A stretch of DNA of 64,000 nucleotides from Pectinophora gossypiella (GCF_024362695.1 NC_065420.1:11509420-11573419); one strand, 5' to 3'; shown: positions 27,952-38,210, counted from the first letter of the stretch. The notes: a model not told the origin generated them from the letters alone. Program-made: numbers and translations.

Positions 27952-28324
27952 GGGGGGTTAAAAAGGCCACATCGAAACAATTAATTTATAAAGCAATATT
28001 GCAATTTGACATTTGCACATATAAAAGTTATGTGCGTAATGTCAATAAATCTCAAATAGTCAATATTGCTTCTTTAGATGAATTGATTCAATGTGGCCTT
28101 TTTAATTCCCCCGGGGGTCTAAAAGTAAGTGAGCATATAAAAATAAGTGCGCATATTTCAAATAGCAATATTGCTTCTTTAGATGAAATGCTTCAATGTG
28201 GCCTTTTTAACCCCCCTGGGGGTCTAAAAGTAAGTGCGCGTATAAAAGTAAGTGCGCAAATGTCAAATAGCAATATTGCTTCTTCAGATGAATTGATGCA
28301 ATGTGGCCTTTTTAAACCCACCTA
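27952..28324. mobile_element. Tandemly amplified hairpin MITE arms
   Basis: One left arm (ggggggttaaaaaggccaca) is followed by three successive right arms, each ending gatgaattg...atgtggcctttttaa, separated by cccccggg-like linkers and 'ggtctaaaagtaagtg'. The unit is about 120 bp. The repetition keeps one frame open for 108 codons (repeating SNIASLDE.LQCGLFN), but this is repeat translation, not a gene. Copy at 58662-59034. Confidence 0.75.
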
Positions 28325-28651
28325 GGTCACAAAAACCGAACCAATGTATTATTAGGTGAGGATCATTATAGATCCAAAAAAATAAGACATGTAGACACAA
28401 TAAGTCTTTATTAAAATAATTAACATCCAACTATATCCATTTATAGAGAAATATTTAGAAGTTTCAGTAAAATGAGCTTCGTAATTGTACTTATTGTTAA
28501 TATACATTTGGTCAGATTTGGAATAAATTGTGCTTCAGTTTAAGATTTATTTTATTTTGGACAGGACAGATACAAAGAATATAAGAATACTGACTTGATT
28601 TATTATTGTGATAAATATTGTCATATTATGTACCTAGGTGGTTATTCAAGA
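28325..28651. other. Intergenic AT-rich sequence
   Basis: No frame or repeat family recognised. Confidence 0.35.
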
Positions 28652-28970
28652 CACTTTTTACCGGGTTCTTACCGCGCTTAATCAGGAATATGATTTGGGA
28701 ACTTTCTCAGTAGTAAAAAGACGAAAAACTTAAGTAATAAGAGCTTTATTACCTAACTTTTAGGCAGATAAAACTAGAGTACAAGAATTAACAATTTGAA
28801 AAAGTAAAGTAGCCAGTGTTCTTAATATTAAAGAGATTTTACAACGGGACATTCCCATACAGGGAAGATTCCCGGGAACGGCATATCACTAAATATGACA
28901 CTTTCAACAATTTCAAAATATCGGGAGTCTCACATCCCTGATTTAAGGCGGTAAGAACCCAGTAAAAATT
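28652..28970. mobile_element. TIR element ('ctttttaccgggttcttaccg')
   Basis: The left terminus ctttttaccgggttcttacc, continuing through 'gcgcttaatcagg', is the inverse of the right terminus 'cctgatttaaggcggtaaga, acccagtaaaaat'. The roughly 33-bp inverted ends and 319-bp length fit a non-autonomous DNA transposon. Copy at 59362-59680. Confidence 0.6.
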
Positions 28971-29230
28971 GTTTTAATGATAATAATAACCGCATAAACC
29001 ACAAACAGCGTATACTAGATATGTAATGGGGATATTTCGATATATTTTTACCCTGATACGTAATCCTAATAATTTCTGGTTTAATGAAAATAACATGCAA
29101 ACGCTCTTTGTTCCGGAAATGTAGGTCCTAGGCGCCTACACTAACACAACAAGCATTTTAACACATAATACATAGCCTTACTGATATAGCTTGACTGTTC
29201 ATATTGTCAGTTCTTGTTGTTATAAGAATC

Positions 29231-29367
29231 TGGGGATCTAAAAGGCTACATTGACGCAATTCATCTGAAAAGCAAAACTGTAGTTTGACGTAAGTGCGCA
29301 ATGTCAACAAATGTCAAATAACAATATCGCTTTTTAAGATAAATTGCTTGAATGTGGCCTTTTTAGA
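29231..29367. mobile_element. Hairpin MITE
   Basis: ggggatctaaaaggctacat, then gacgcaattcatctgaaaag, a short loop, and the decayed right arm ttgcttgaatgtggccttt. Copy at 59941-60077. Confidence 0.65.
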
Positions 29368-30575
29368 CATGTTCGATAGAGTCATCAATATACCTAGGTC
29401 GGAAATTCTGTGGCATATTTACCTAAACTCGGTGGTAGTCCATTCATTCGGAAAAGCGAATTTGTTACTATTTCGAAACTATATGGCGTTAATAACGCAT
29501 TTAAGCAACGTTAATAAAATATTATGAAATGTATTTATTATATTATTGTTCTGACAATTAATAACATTGTTGCTACTTTTATGAACTCAAGTAAAACAAT
29601 GAACAGTAATATCAACTCTAATTATGTACTACTGTCCAGTTTAGGTACATATGCTACCGAATTTCGGACCAATAGTCATTCAAGCTTTGAAATATATCTT
29701 TTAGATTTGGAGCATTCCCACGTGGGCATGGAGGACATTACAGGTACTATAATGCTCGCATATATCACTTTCAATAGGTACTCAACGCAATAGTTCCCCA
29801 ACGGCTCATATACGTAACCGCACAGAAGAATATAGGTACCCCAATGTAACACATGCGGACTAGAGCTATCATAAATACTATCTCTACATAAACACGAATA
29901 CATTATATTAACTCTTAATAAAACGTTTATAAATATTAAAATCTTTTATCAAGACGAATATCCATCAAAATGTTAGGCCTAACATTCACTTAACAATAAT
30001 AATATTTGGCTAGGCCAACATCGGCCGACGTTACGTTATACTATTTCGGAAAAACTAACATATACATTGTCCTCCACTCATAAACAAGTTACATAAATAA
30101 ACAACAAACTTTTTAAATCGTTTGTAACGATCGAAATAAAACCATTTAGTATTTTAAAACGTTTTAAAACACTTTAGTGTTCACTGAATCCACTCAATCT
30201 TCAATTGGAATGCAATAACTCAACAAAATTATAGTTACTTATACAAACGTTCATACAAATCATCTACTTAATGAAACTATGGCACAATTCCCATGTTTAT
30301 ACATAAAATAGATTGAACGAACATCAACTACGTTTATATACATCCATACAAAAATAGATGGAGAGTTGTTTTGGTTTTAAGGATTTCATGTTGTCATAAA
30401 TCTCAAATACAAACTGCAGTATCAAAATGCGATAATGCACAGACAGGAGCCTTACACAAGTTGTAAAGGATTATGACAATAGAATAGATAATGACAGTAA
30501 TCAAAATATATGAGATTGACATATCATCTTATTTTATCACTGTTACTGTCAATTTGGTAGTTTCCTAGGTCAATG
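29368..30575. other. Intergenic sequence with no gene
   Basis: Frames of 75-89 codons occur on both strands and overlap; they are AT-rich with no domain. Nothing is recognised as a repeat. Confidence 0.35.
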
Positions 30576-30795
30576 ATTAATTATGAAATTGGGATTATTA
30601 AATAAAGACAGATATAAAGGTGACAATAAACGTTAACTTATTTAAGAATTTTAATAAAGAAAAATGTAATACTAAGTGCGACATTTTATCACGTTTTTCT
30701 ATGACAGGTTGGTTTTTCATAAAAATTTCAAAGTCATCTCGTGTTTTGACGTATATTAAAAAGTAACTGATTTGACTAGTTGGAAACTACCCTAT
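30576..30795. mobile_element. Third copy of the 'actaaataaagacagatct' repeat
   Basis: taaataaagacagatataaa through gtaactgatttgactagttg to gaaactaccc, as at 19197 and 20205. Copy at 61286-61505. Confidence 0.6.
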
Positions 30796-30829
30796 TATTG
30801 TTTGCAACTTGGTAATCCCCCAGCTGTCA

Positions 30830-30970
30830 CGGGACGGCAACCGCGGTGCAATTATATCGAGGGCTTTAACCAATACGACGACGAGGAATAATACGACGTA
30901 GATAACATTCGCTGTGTTCATTGGTCGAAACTACTCGAAACCCTCGATGTAACTCGCACCGCGCACTGTT
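30830..30970. mobile_element. Inverted-repeat element ('cgcggtgcaattatatcgaggg')
   Basis: The left ccgcggtgcaattatatcga with gggctttaaccaat is mirrored by the right attggtcgaaac...ccctcgatgtaactcgcacc with gcgc. A one-sided relative lies at 35758-35830 inside the EAAT gene. Copy at 61540-61680. Confidence 0.6.
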
Positions 30971-31480
30971 TCTGCGTAGAAAAAGCAGGATAGCAATATG
31001 ACGTCACGTGACGTCCAGCATACAAGTTTGTCAAAGCTGCCCACCTCATTCAACCAAAATATCCACATGATATACAATGGACAAACACTAATTTATTTAG
31101 CAGACAGTGCAACTGAATTGGACTCGCCTTTTATTATTGTATTTACTCGTTCATTCATAAAATACTTTTTTTATTCACAATGGGTATTTTACCATTATTG
31201 TAAAAGTAAGACCATCTCACATCGCATCGCACGACGCTATCAAATATCGCATGGATATGCTATGTTAGAATTAGAATGCCAGCACTATTACGACGACGTT
31301 GTCTTCGACATTTCATTATTTCATTAAACTTTCATAGGCATGCTTTGATAATTTATAAAGAGTACGTCTCGTTTGTCTTTTCTTCGGAAATCGCACAAAT
31401 TGCATCGCGTCATGGAGAAGCTCGCTTATATGTTTTATCTATTAGGGTTAGTCCACAATATAATATGTTTGTAGTAAAGG
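30971..31480. other. Intergenic sequence with two open frames of unclear status
   Basis: Frames 30998-31327 (109 codons) and 31276-31569 (97 codons) run on the + strand. They overlap in different frames, have no recognisable domain, and the second runs into a hairpin MITE. I do not support either as a gene. Confidence 0.35.
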
Positions 31481-31625
31481 GAGGGGTAAAAAACGCTACA
31501 TTGAATCAATTCATCTTAAAAAGCAATATCGCTTTTTTAAATTTGTTGGCATTGCGCACTTACTTTTAATGCGCAATGGCAATATTGCTTTTTAGATGCT
31601 TCAAAGAAGCCATTTCAAACCCCCA
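31481..31625. mobile_element. Hairpin MITE
   Basis: gaggggtaaaaaacgctaca, then caattcatcttaaaaagcaa, mirrored by attgctttttagatgcttca and a decayed end. Copy at 62191-62335. Confidence 0.65.
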
Positions 31626-31879
31626 GTTCGTCTAGAGTTGAAGGATTAATTACGTATTTCGTTTTATTAATAGCGCACAGGATGACCAGCTCAAAATCCG
31701 TTCCACGACGTCTCAACATCCGACTACCCACAATGAGCTATGATGACTTATTGAGATATCATGAAAGAGCTTTTAAGTACAGTAGAAGTAGGTTCATATC
31801 GTCTCGCTTGCAATTCCATAGTACTATAATGGCACATTGAGAACACACCGATAGCGTAACCTCTAACAACTTTAAACCA

Positions 31880-32010
31880 GAGGGGTTAAATAGGCCACAT
31901 TAAAGCAATTCATCTAAAAAAAGCATAAGCGTACTTAGGTACTTTTTAAGCGCTAATGCAACTTCGCTTTTTAGAAAAGAAAACTACAAATGCGGCCTCT
32001 TTAGACCCCT
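31880..32010. mobile_element. Hairpin MITE, diverged
   Basis: gaggggttaaataggccaca, then aagcaattcatctaaaaaaa, with right arm atgcggcctctttagacccc. Copy at 62590-62720. Confidence 0.6.
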
Positions 32011-32586
32011 AGTACACAAATAGCTTCATCATTGACAAAATCTACATTTTAAATATTCTTCCAGTTTCAAAAGTTACGTTTATTCATTCTTCCATAAATA
32101 TTTGGCTTAACTCTCTACCATTCTACTTCAAAATCCATCGAAAAATGTATATTAAATAGATTTTTGATTCTAATCTAAATAGCGAATTTAAATTCAAAAC
32201 AATGATATGACTATACGGGAGATAATAAAACGATAAAACAGATCAATAAAGAGATATGACATTTTTGTCTCGGGGACATAACAAAAGACTCCAACGTATC
32301 GAAGAATCACAACATAGACGCTATTGCAAATACGTTATTGTCCGGGCACGAAGTAACGCTAACGCTGAATAACGTTATTTGAACACAGAACGGTTATAAA
32401 CCGTTAATGGTCGGACGCTATAGAGCGACAAGGATCGTTTGGCACGACGCCGCTATCGGAACTAACGCCGCATCCTATAAAAACGTCACTTTTGACAGTT
32501 GTTATAAATGGAGAATGGAGATGATGCACACCAGCGCCCTCCCATCAATGTCATCCAAGCGAGATCCTTGTCGACCTATATGTCAT
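32011..32586 (-). other. 3' flank of the EAAT gene
   Basis: Downstream of the EAAT stop on the minus strand, presumably including its 3' UTR. No poly(A) site could be fixed. A frame on the + strand at 32407-32688 overlaps the real terminal exon antisense and is not a gene. Confidence 0.4.
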
Positions 32587-32749
32587 TCAATGGTCGCCCT
32601 TCTCGAGTTCGGTGAGCTCGTGCGCCGGCGCAAGCTCGCGGTCGTTCTGCACGGCGCGCGACTTCTCGATGTCGCCTTGAGACAGTGACGTCACAATGAT
32701 GGCGCCCAGCGCGTCGCACACCACGTTGATTGTGGTGCGGAATCGGTCA
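32587..32749 (-). CDS. EAAT: EAAT terminal exon: TM8 and cytosolic tail
   Basis: Acceptor ataatttcag on the minus strand. Encodes DRFRTTINVVCDALGAIIV, including the substrate-binding D, R, T and N positions of the family, then SLSQGDIEKSRAV and the acidic tail ending ELEKGDH, and the stop. The copy at 63297-63459 is identical. Confidence 0.92.
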
Positions 32750-35700
32750 CTGAAATTATACAATACATGATAAATATTGAGGTTTAAATAACAAAACAAA
32801 TATCTACCTACCTATTTTAATTTCATTCTCATTTAATCAGTTTATACAACGTTTGTTATAAAGAACTTACACTATGCAGCTGTGTCAATATATTCGTGCA
32901 TTCAGCAACAAATCATAAAATTAAGCAGATCAGACTGTAAAGCTATAATCCCTTGCCTGCTCTGACGGGAAAGTCAAATTAAAAATTTAAAAGCTACTTT
33001 GTCTCTTGAATGAATAAAACGCATTTTTCCCCACTGTTTTTACGTAACCAGAGCTGCAATAAATTAAAAAATGTGTCTGTTTTTACACAGAATAAGCACC
33101 CTTTTCGTGCTGGACAGGTGAAAGATATTAGCATTTTCAGACTTCTTTCTTCTTCTTCAAAATAAAAATTTCAAAGACAACACTCACAGCAGCCAGTCGA
33201 CCGCAAGGATGATGGAGACGTCCTCAGCGGGCAGGTTGACGGTGTCCAGCACCATCACCATGGTAACCAGCCCCGCTTGAGGGATGCCTGCCGCGCCTAT
33301 ACTCGCTGCCGTTGCTGTCACACTTGAATGGAAATAAATTTCCACATTTTACATTCTTTTTCTTTCTTCTATTTGTTGAATGCAAAGCTAGCATAGTAAG
33401 AATTGAAAGAGAATTTGAATTTGAAAAATCTCAGCCACCTTAGCTTAATATAGCAGTCAAACTTATCCCTTTTTCAACGTGTGATTTATCCAACAAGAAA
33501 AACTACTGCTTTTTGAAATTGCTGTGTCCAAAGCTCTAACTAGTAAAAACTAAGAGTTGCCAAGTAATGGTGGTAAAAGCCCAAATCGTCCTTCAATAAT
33601 CGTTAATTTCGGACTTTTACCTGCAGGCATCTGGTTTATCGTAGGTTTGGTAATGCTACAAAAATACATGTTTAGACTTGCCCGGCTAACGCGCGGGTAG
33701 TATGAGGCCCAGGTACCCACCACACCTCACCCATAGGGATAGCCGGGGGGCTTTACAGTAACATCTTCATCATACTTCAGGATCTTCAAAGTATGTTGGA
33801 ACACTCAATACCTTCTAAAAGGTGACCCCTTATTTTGTTGTTCAACAATTTTAATGTCCTTATGACCTTGAACTTGTGTCCTTGAGACCACAAGGACGAA
33901 ATTGGTGCTGAAACAAATCCAAAAACCCAACTGTACCTGACAGCGACGATCTTCCCGAAAGACATCTCAACCTTCCTCAGCTGCGCGATGAAGATAGCAG
34001 CCACCGCCTCATACAACGCCGTGCCGTCCATGTTGATCGTGGCTCCGATGGGGATCACGAACCGAGTGATCCGGGGGTCCAGGCCCATGTCGTCGCAGCA
34101 GCCTATCGTGATCGGCATTGTCGCTGAACTGGAAGAAAATGAATGGAAGAATATTATACCAGTGTAAGAGATGGCATGACATTGAGACCACGAAAATTGC
34201 AAAGAAGGGAAGTCGAGTCAATGAAGAATCAATCAATAAATGAAAATCGATGAATCGATGATGAGATTGATGAATCTTCCTAACTAACTTCTTATTTGCC
34301 AGGGACAAATCAATTGAAATGATACATAAAACTAAATCTCAATTTTTTTTGTATGTGTCGTTGTGCAATAAAGTATTATTGATTGATTTATTTATTGATA
34401 AAACTAATCGTACAAAAGGAAAAACCATCAAAATCCGACTTGTCCCTGGAAAATAAGAAGTGAAACTCTTCATTGCCTGCCCCAGTGGAATCTTATAGCA
34501 AAAAAATAGATCTTTTACCATAGGATGTCAATTCTTAACAGTCCTATCGAGAACTATTGATAACCAGTGTTCACTGCTGAGTGGTAAAAAACTTTGATTG
34601 TATTTAGTTCTCTTATTATTGGTGGTATTAATAAACTAATCACAGCTTCGAGACTGTCCTCAAGATCACGTCAATGTGACAGTTCTTATTTAAAAACATG
34701 GACTTGAGCATGATCTTGAGGGCAGTCTCAGCTGAGATTAGTTTATTAATTCCATCCTAAAAAGAAGATCTGGCAAATAGAAAGAAAGATAAAAGTTGCA
34801 CGAATTTTGCTGGTGCATTTTTTGAATATTTTCCTAAAGTATTAGACTAAAAGTAAAATCCATTCGTACTCCTAGACCATAGGTTCAAGAAGGAATTGTA
34901 GCCACCCAAATTACGTATACTTATAGGCAATTTCAAGAGAAACCTATACGTACCTGGAGGCTGTACCAAACGCAGTGGCCATGACTTGTCCCATCTTGGC
35001 GATGTACCGACACGGTAGCTTTTTGGTGGTCAATATGAACAGAATGCTGAGGGTCCCGAATCCGTGGAGGAAGAGGCCCAGCAGTACCGTCATGAAGTAA
35101 AGGCCCAACCGCCCGATCAGCTCTTGGAAAGATTCTATCTCCATAATCTTCGCCGTTACGAGGAAAAACACGCCGAGCGGTGATATCCTGGAAATATTGA
35201 GCAGTGTTCGTTAGTCAGTTCTTCTTCTTCTCTAATGTGAGTTGTGAGGTGGATTACCAACCTCATCAACCCTGGTGTCAGGGTTACTATTGAGCCCCCA
35301 AAGGCTCCTGACATGACTCATGTAAGGACTAGTTACTTACATCAGTAAGTAATAACCGGTACCAACCTTCCGAGAGTTAGTTAGTTAATAATTTACACTA
35401 CCACACCACCAAATGTCATGATTCTATTTGTAAAAATGACAAAGTTTTATACAAACGTTCAAACCCTTTTTTAATCCCTAAGGGCCTTAATTTTATAAAA
35501 TCCCAACAAATAGTGAGCATCTACGCTACGTTCTAAAAGGAACCCTCATGCAAAATTTGACACTCCTACCACTTGTTGTTTTTGAGATTTTCTGATGAGT
35601 GAGTCAAGTCAGTCAGTGACCATTCGCTTTTATATGGAATCAAATAGTAGCAATTTTTACAAAATATTTTATGATTAGGCCAGTCATCATAGGCCTTGAG

Positions 35701-36824
35701 GCACCCCAGTTAAAATAACAACTCTTATAGTTACTATTATAGCTGTCTGCCCGTAGCCGGCGCGTATTATATCGAGGGCTTTGACCAATAGACATCCGGT
35801 TCCCGTCACACTGGCGGTGCTGTTATAGTTAATCATACATAAGCTGTCTGAAGGTACCAATAAACAAATGGCTGCTAGTTATCCTCTTACTTTCGTACAG
35901 ACCCACAAGATTTCTGGATATAAAACCAGGGAGCCGAAAAAGGCCACATCGAAGCAATTCATCTAGAAAAGATATATTGCTATTTGTTGACATTCTTCTT
36001 CTTCTTTCGAGTCGAGATGTTTGCCAGTCCAATATGTTGCCATGGCAACAGGACGGATGGAAGCGCTCATCAGGACATTGCGCACTTATTGTCATATACC
36101 AAATAGCAATATTGCTTTTCTAGATGAATTGCTTCGATGTGGCCTTTTTAACCCACAGCTCACCAAATAACCCATCCAGTGATGATCATCATGGCTTCGG
36201 AGAGGCAGTGGAAGAAGTTCTGCAGCGGGCGACTCTTCTCGCCCATCTTGCCCAGGGTGATGCCCAGGACGATGCTGAAGCACACCAGCCCCAACACGTT
36301 GCTGCCGCTCTGGTAGTCGCCCTCGATCTTGTACGTGTCCAGGTGACCTGGAATTGGCGAAAGAAAAAAAAAGAACTTATTTATTATAAAAGGACGTACA
36401 CACAATAACAATACAAAACATTATACTCAAAACTTACACTTTACAGAAAAAAGAAACAAATGAAATTAGTGAGTGACGATTTTGTTGATGAAAATGTTGA
36501 GAAGTACTAATTAATATTCTGAATGCGTAAGTATCTGTCTGTACGCCACCTATTCGCGTCTAAAATCGGATACTTGCCATGGATGAACTTGAAAGGGAGT
36601 TAGCACTCACAGCGATAACTGACACAGTCGCGAACAGACATCTAGTTATAATTACTGTAAAGCAAATACTGCTTTACGTTGGGTAATACCGACGAGTGAT
36701 CTGCGAGATAACTAAATACGCATTCCTCTCACCTTTGATGGCTTTGGTGTCATTTTTGTCGTAAATGAGCTTCGTCCGGTACGTGGCGATGGTAGCCTGC
36801 GCGATATTCTCCGGAAATACATTC
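32587..36824 (-). CDS. EAAT: Excitatory amino acid transporter (SLC1/EAAT), C-terminal six exons
   Basis: The minus-strand exons, 5' to 3', are 36824-36733, 36347-36164, 35187-34954, 34128-33937, 33322-33188 and 32749-32587. They join in phase (1000 nt, about 333 residues) to a TGA. The product is a sodium-coupled glutamate/aspartate uptake transporter of the plasma membrane, trimeric by family. Visible family signatures in order: SSATMP (HP1), TINMDGTALYEAVAAIFIAQ (TM7), SIGAAGIPQAGLVTMVMVLD (HP2) and LLDRFRTTINVVCDALGA (TM8), where the D..RT..N positions match the amino-acid binding residues of the family. EAATs are usually near 480-500 residues, so roughly the first 150 (TM1-TM3) are missing from view. 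Glial EAAT1-type versus EAAT2 cannot be settled without the N-terminus. Confidence 0.92.
33188..33322 (-). CDS. EAAT: EAAT exon: HP2 hairpin
   Basis: Encodes SVTATAASIGAAGIPQAGLV, then TMVMVLDTVNLPAEDVS and ILAVDWLL. This is re-entrant hairpin 2, the extracellular gate. Donor gctgct|gtgagt. The partial copy at 63898-64000 is cut by the window end. Confidence 0.92.
33323..33936 (-). other. EAAT intron
   Basis: About 614 bp. 33680-33745 (gcccaggtacccaccacacc) resembles a moth repeat fragment. Otherwise nothing is recognised. Confidence 0.35.
33937..34128 (-). CDS. EAAT: EAAT exon: HP1 end and TM7
   Basis: Acceptor ttttcttccag. Encodes SSATMPITIGCCDDMGLDPR, then ITRFVIPIGATINMDGTALY and EAVAAIFIAQLRKVEMSFGK. 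It contains the NMDGT sodium/substrate-site motif. Frames on the same strand that extend beyond the splice sites are intronic read-through. Confidence 0.92.
34129..34953 (-). other. EAAT intron with an inverted-repeat element
   Basis: 34627-34749 starts attaataaactaatcacagc and ends gctgagattagtttattaat, with 'ctgtcctcaagatcacgtca' mirrored inside: a small foldback element. 34340-34395 looks like a LINE-type tail (gtgcaataaagtattattga). Confidence 0.55.
34954..35187 (-). CDS. EAAT: EAAT exon: TM5-TM6 and start of HP1
   Basis: Encodes ISPLGVFFLVTAKIMEIESF, then QELIGRLGLYFMTVLLGLFL, HGFGTLSILFILTTKKLPCR and YIAKMGQVMATAFGTAS. KIMEI and the GTASS entry to hairpin 1 are family landmarks. Donor TCCAG|gtacgt. 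Confidence 0.92.
35188..36163 (-). other. EAAT intron with SINE, inverted-repeat and hairpin MITE fragments
   Basis: 35218-35373 is a 3' half of the tRNA-type SINE (minus: 'gttgtgaggtggattaccaa', 'caaccctggtgtcagggtta'). 35758-35830 shares 'attatatcgagggctttgac' with 30830-30970. A split hairpin MITE occupies 35930-36153. Confidence 0.55.
35930..36153. mobile_element. Hairpin MITE, interrupted, next to an EAAT splice donor
   Basis: The left arm (aaaaaggccacatcgaagca, attcatctagaaaag) at 35936-35975 and the right arm (ttttctagatgaattgcttc, gatgtggcctttttaac) at 36113-36153 are split by about 70 bp of unrelated sequence (near 35995-36065). The outer end is 10 bp from the EAAT exon boundary at 36164. 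Confidence 0.75.
36164..36347 (-). CDS. EAAT: EAAT exon: TM4 region
   Basis: Acceptor ccaattccag. Encodes HLDTYKIEGDYQSGSNVLGL, then VCFSIVLGITLGKMGEKSRP and LQNFFHCLSEAMMIITGWVI. SNVLGL.V and GEK..PL..FF match EAAT TM4. Donor ATTTG|gtgagc. Confidence 0.9.
36733..36824 (-). CDS. EAAT: EAAT exon: NVFPENIAQATI segment
   Basis: Acceptor gtttccag. Encodes NVFPENIAQATIATYRTKLI, then YDKNDTKAIK. The (R)N.FPEN..QAT signature precedes the extracellular loop of EAATs and carries a sequon (NDT). It is the most upstream exon found. Its 5' neighbour must lie beyond the retroelement/gap region. Confidence 0.88.
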
Positions 36825-36865
36825 CTGGAAACAACACAAATTATACCTATTTAAAACAATAGGCT

Positions 36866-37285
36866 ACTTTCCAACTAGTCAAATCAGTTAGGTACTCTTT
36901 ACTAAACGTCAAAACTTGTTGAGGAGCTCGGTGGCGCAGAGGTTAACGCGCTCGGTCTGCGATTGTTGAAGTTAAGCAACTTTCGCAAAGGCCGGTCATA
37001 GAATGGGTGACCACAAAAAAAAAGGTTTCATCTCGAGCTTCTCCGTGCTTCGGAAGGCACGTTAAGCCGTTGGTCCCGGCTGCATTAGCAGTCGTTAATA
37101 ACCATCAATCCGCACTGGGCCCGCGTGGTGGTTTAAGGCCCGATCTCCCTATCCATCCATAGGGAAGGCCCGTGCCCCAGCAGTGGGGACGTTAATGGGC
37201 TGGTGATGATGAAACGTCAAAACACGAAATTACTATGGAATTTGTATGAATTAGCACACTGTGACGTCATAGCGTGTACAACGTC
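36866..37285 (-). mobile_element. 'actaaataaagacagatct' repeat (minus) split by a SINE
   Basis: 36866-36915 (ctactttccaactagtcaaa, tcagtta...) and 37212-37285 (cgaaattactatggaatttg, then gtgacgtcatag) are the two halves of the repeat also seen at 19197 and 20205. The SINE 36916-37211 sits between them. Confidence 0.65.
36916..37211 (+). mobile_element. SINE with tRNA/5S-like head, with target-site duplication
   Basis: gaggagctcggtggcgcaga, then gaagttaagcaac (36968-36980) and gaatgggtgacc (37001-37012), the central ccgtgcttcggaaggcacgt block, and a gatgatga tail. It is flanked by the 12-bp direct repeat aaacgtcaaaac at 36904-36915 and 37212-37223, so the element's limits are certain. Confidence 0.88.
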
Positions 37286-37289
37286 AGCA

Positions 37290-37590
37290 TTATCCCGTTT
37301 TTTTACAGGGTCCGCTTACCTAATCTGAAGATTTGACAGGTCCGGTTTTTTACAAGCGACTGCCTGTCTGACCTTTCAACCCGCGACGGAAAAACTAGCC
37401 CAATAGAGTCTCATACCTCCGAAAATGCATTTCTCGGGAATGTGGGTTTCCTCACGATGTTTTTCCTGTGATGTTTTGAAGCGTGTACGTCGTGATGCCA
37501 CATTATAGTCAGGTGGTATTGTGCCCAATGGAAACCATCGACATCATCATTTGCCTGCCTTTGTCCCACTCTAAGAAGGGTCGGCACAAC
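37290..37590 (-). mobile_element. LINE-type 3' region, minus
   Basis: tttttttacagggtccgctt, acctaatctgaagatttgac, and farther on gaaaatgcatttctcgggaa and tgtgggtttcctcacgatgt. It is the inverse of 40745-40957. It is the 3' part of a non-LTR element whose last ORF codons read like VRKPTIPRD. Not functional. Confidence 0.5.
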
Positions 37591-37710
37591 AGGGGGGTTA
37601 AAATGGCCACATCGAAGCAATTCATCTAAAAAAGCAATATTGCTATTTGACATTTGTTTGCATTGCGCACTTACATATGCGCAAATGTCAAATTGCAATA
37701 TTGCTTTTTC
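37591..37710. mobile_element. Hairpin MITE, right arm truncated
   Basis: aggggggttaaaatggccac, atcgaagcaattcatctaaa, the loop attgcgcacttacatatgcg and the start of the right arm (caaattgcaatattgctttt), after which the homology ends. Confidence 0.7.
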
Positions 37711-37799
37711 TGCAATATTGGTCTCAGTACTCACACCCTTCACACACATATCAATGAACACAATCTATTCGCTCTTTCTTGGGTCCTCTACCCCTAATC

Positions 37800-38210
37800 C
37801 ATCCACATTCATACTCATCAGTTTCAATCAATCAATCAATAATACTTTATTGCACAACGACATATATAAAGGACATAAACATACGAATAAAAACATAAGT
37901 ACAATAGGCGGCCTTATTGCTAAATAGCAATTTCTGCCAGGCAACCTTAGGGTGAAAGAAGTTAATGCATTGGAGCACGGGCAGTTTCCTCGTATGCCTT
38001 TCATCTCTCCTCATCACATGTTCATATTACTTACACAAAGAAAAAAAATGTAACCGCAACCCAACTGCAGGTATTATTATTTGAGAGTTGTGAGGGCCGG
38101 ACTGAATACAGCCCGCGAGATCATGCGACCTTGACAGATCTATTGTGACCTAAATCCCTACATTTAAATATCCTCCTCTAGACCGATCCGTTCGAAGGGA
38201 TCCAACGTAT
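37800..38210 (-). mobile_element. LINE-type tails
   Basis: 37825-37965 (caatcaatcaataatacttt, gcggccttattgctaaatag, ctgccaggcaacctta) is a minus-oriented LINE/SINE tail. 38078-38210 duplicates 10836-10970 (gagggccggactgaatacag, cagatctattgtgacctaaa). Confidence 0.5.

Noticed and set aside
27952..28324. CRISPR-like array
   Set aside because: The spaced repeats are palindromic MITE arms in a eukaryotic genome, with related linkers rather than unique spacers.
27999..28325. 108-codon repetitive protein
   Set aside because: The frame is a translation of tandem MITE arms; there is no start context or coding bias to support expression.
30998..31569. Two overlapping open frames of 109 and 97 codons as candidate genes
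   Set aside because: No recognisable domain, overlap in different frames, AT-rich, and the second enters a hairpin MITE.
32407..32688. 93-codon plus-strand frame
   Set aside because: It overlaps the true EAAT terminal exon in antisense.
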